Notes under the pieces: generated by a model
What the model saw: only the letters and a program-made list of their open reading frames with translations
Databases searched by the model: none
Told to the model about the DNA's origin: nothing
Shown here: positions 5,576 to 5,634 of the stretch, in pieces
Position numbering within the stretch: position 1 is the stretch's first letter
Layout: every line of letters begins with the position of its first letter
Origin: an uncultured Bacillaceae bacterium
GTDB lineage: Bacteria; Bacillota; Bacilli; Bacillales; Amphibacillaceae
NCBI GenBank assembly: GCA_945639745.1
Contig: CALZEK010000106.1
Span: forward strand, 1-5,634
Direction of reading: 5' to 3'
DNA: 5,634 nucleotides
Program-made: the position numbers and the translations under genes

Positions 5576-5634
5576 TTAACCTAATTTGGGCAGCATTTTC
5601 ACTTCTTCTTTCATTTCGGATTGACAAAGAGGAC
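5576..5634 (-). CDS. C-terminal end of an unidentified protein (truncated by window edge)
   Basis: A minus-strand frame enters from the right edge and ends at TAA (5578-5576). It encodes at least PLCQSEMKEEVKMLPKLG. The charged, non-repetitive ending and the strong terminator beginning 20 bases further on support it as the true 3' end of a gene. Eighteen residues are too few to identify the family. A second minus-strand frame stays open through this stretch but runs into the terminator stem, which makes it the weaker choice. Confidence 0.5.
   Translation of the reverse strand, partial: PLCQSEMKEEVKMLPKLG

Noticed and set aside
5522..5633. Second minus-strand frame open from the right edge to a TGA within the terminator stem
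   Set aside because: It would place the stop codon inside the hairpin; the alternative frame stopping at 5576 leaves the terminator correctly downstream.
1..5634. CRISPR array, tRNA or rRNA genes, insertion-sequence ends
   Set aside because: No regularly spaced repeats, cloverleaf-like segments, rRNA-like sequence or terminal inverted repeats with transposase coding were seen on either strand.

Overview
The window is AT-rich chromosomal-looking DNA with short intergenic gaps, strong AGGAGG/AAGGTGG-type ribosome binding sites and intrinsic terminators. A class B penicillin-binding protein with a MecA-type N-terminal domain, an IDEAL-domain protein and a good CcpA cre site together point to a low-GC Bacillota of the order Bacillales. 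Staphylococcaceae is plausible, but the genus cannot be fixed from the sequence alone.

Layout. (1) Positions 1-1862, plus strand: most of a low-affinity-type transpeptidase (PBP2a/PBP5/PbpC family), lacking its N-terminal membrane anchor only because the window begins inside the gene. (2) A symmetrical terminator at 1864-1894 lies between this gene and the convergent minus-strand genes. (3) Positions 1893-2327, minus: a 144-residue IDEAL-domain protein of unknown function with its own predicted promoter. (4) Positions 2414-3445, minus: a P-loop ATPase built of two homologous halves, of which only the second keeps a Walker A motif. (5) Positions 3557-5443, minus: a two-gene operon of an AldB/AcoD/ExaC-type acetaldehyde dehydrogenase followed by a DUF779 protein. 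It has a terminator at its end and a cre site between promoter and ribosome binding site, implying carbon catabolite repression. (6) At the right edge, the last codons and terminator of another minus-strand gene.

The best-supported functional unit is the aldehyde dehydrogenase/DUF779 operon: probably NAD+-dependent oxidation of acetaldehyde or similar short aldehydes to acids, switched off by CcpA when preferred sugars are present. The PBP is a cell-wall synthesis enzyme and shows no functional link to it. The ATPase and IDEAL genes are co-directional and may be partly co-transcribed, but their roles are unknown.

I see no phage, transposon, CRISPR, tRNA or rRNA sequence, no gene-free stretch over 300 bases, and no convincing undescribed multi-gene system. 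The most interesting items are the ATPase with one degenerate P-loop domain, the conserved Cys/His protein paired with the dehydrogenase, the cre site, and the chromosomal-type MecA-like PBP.
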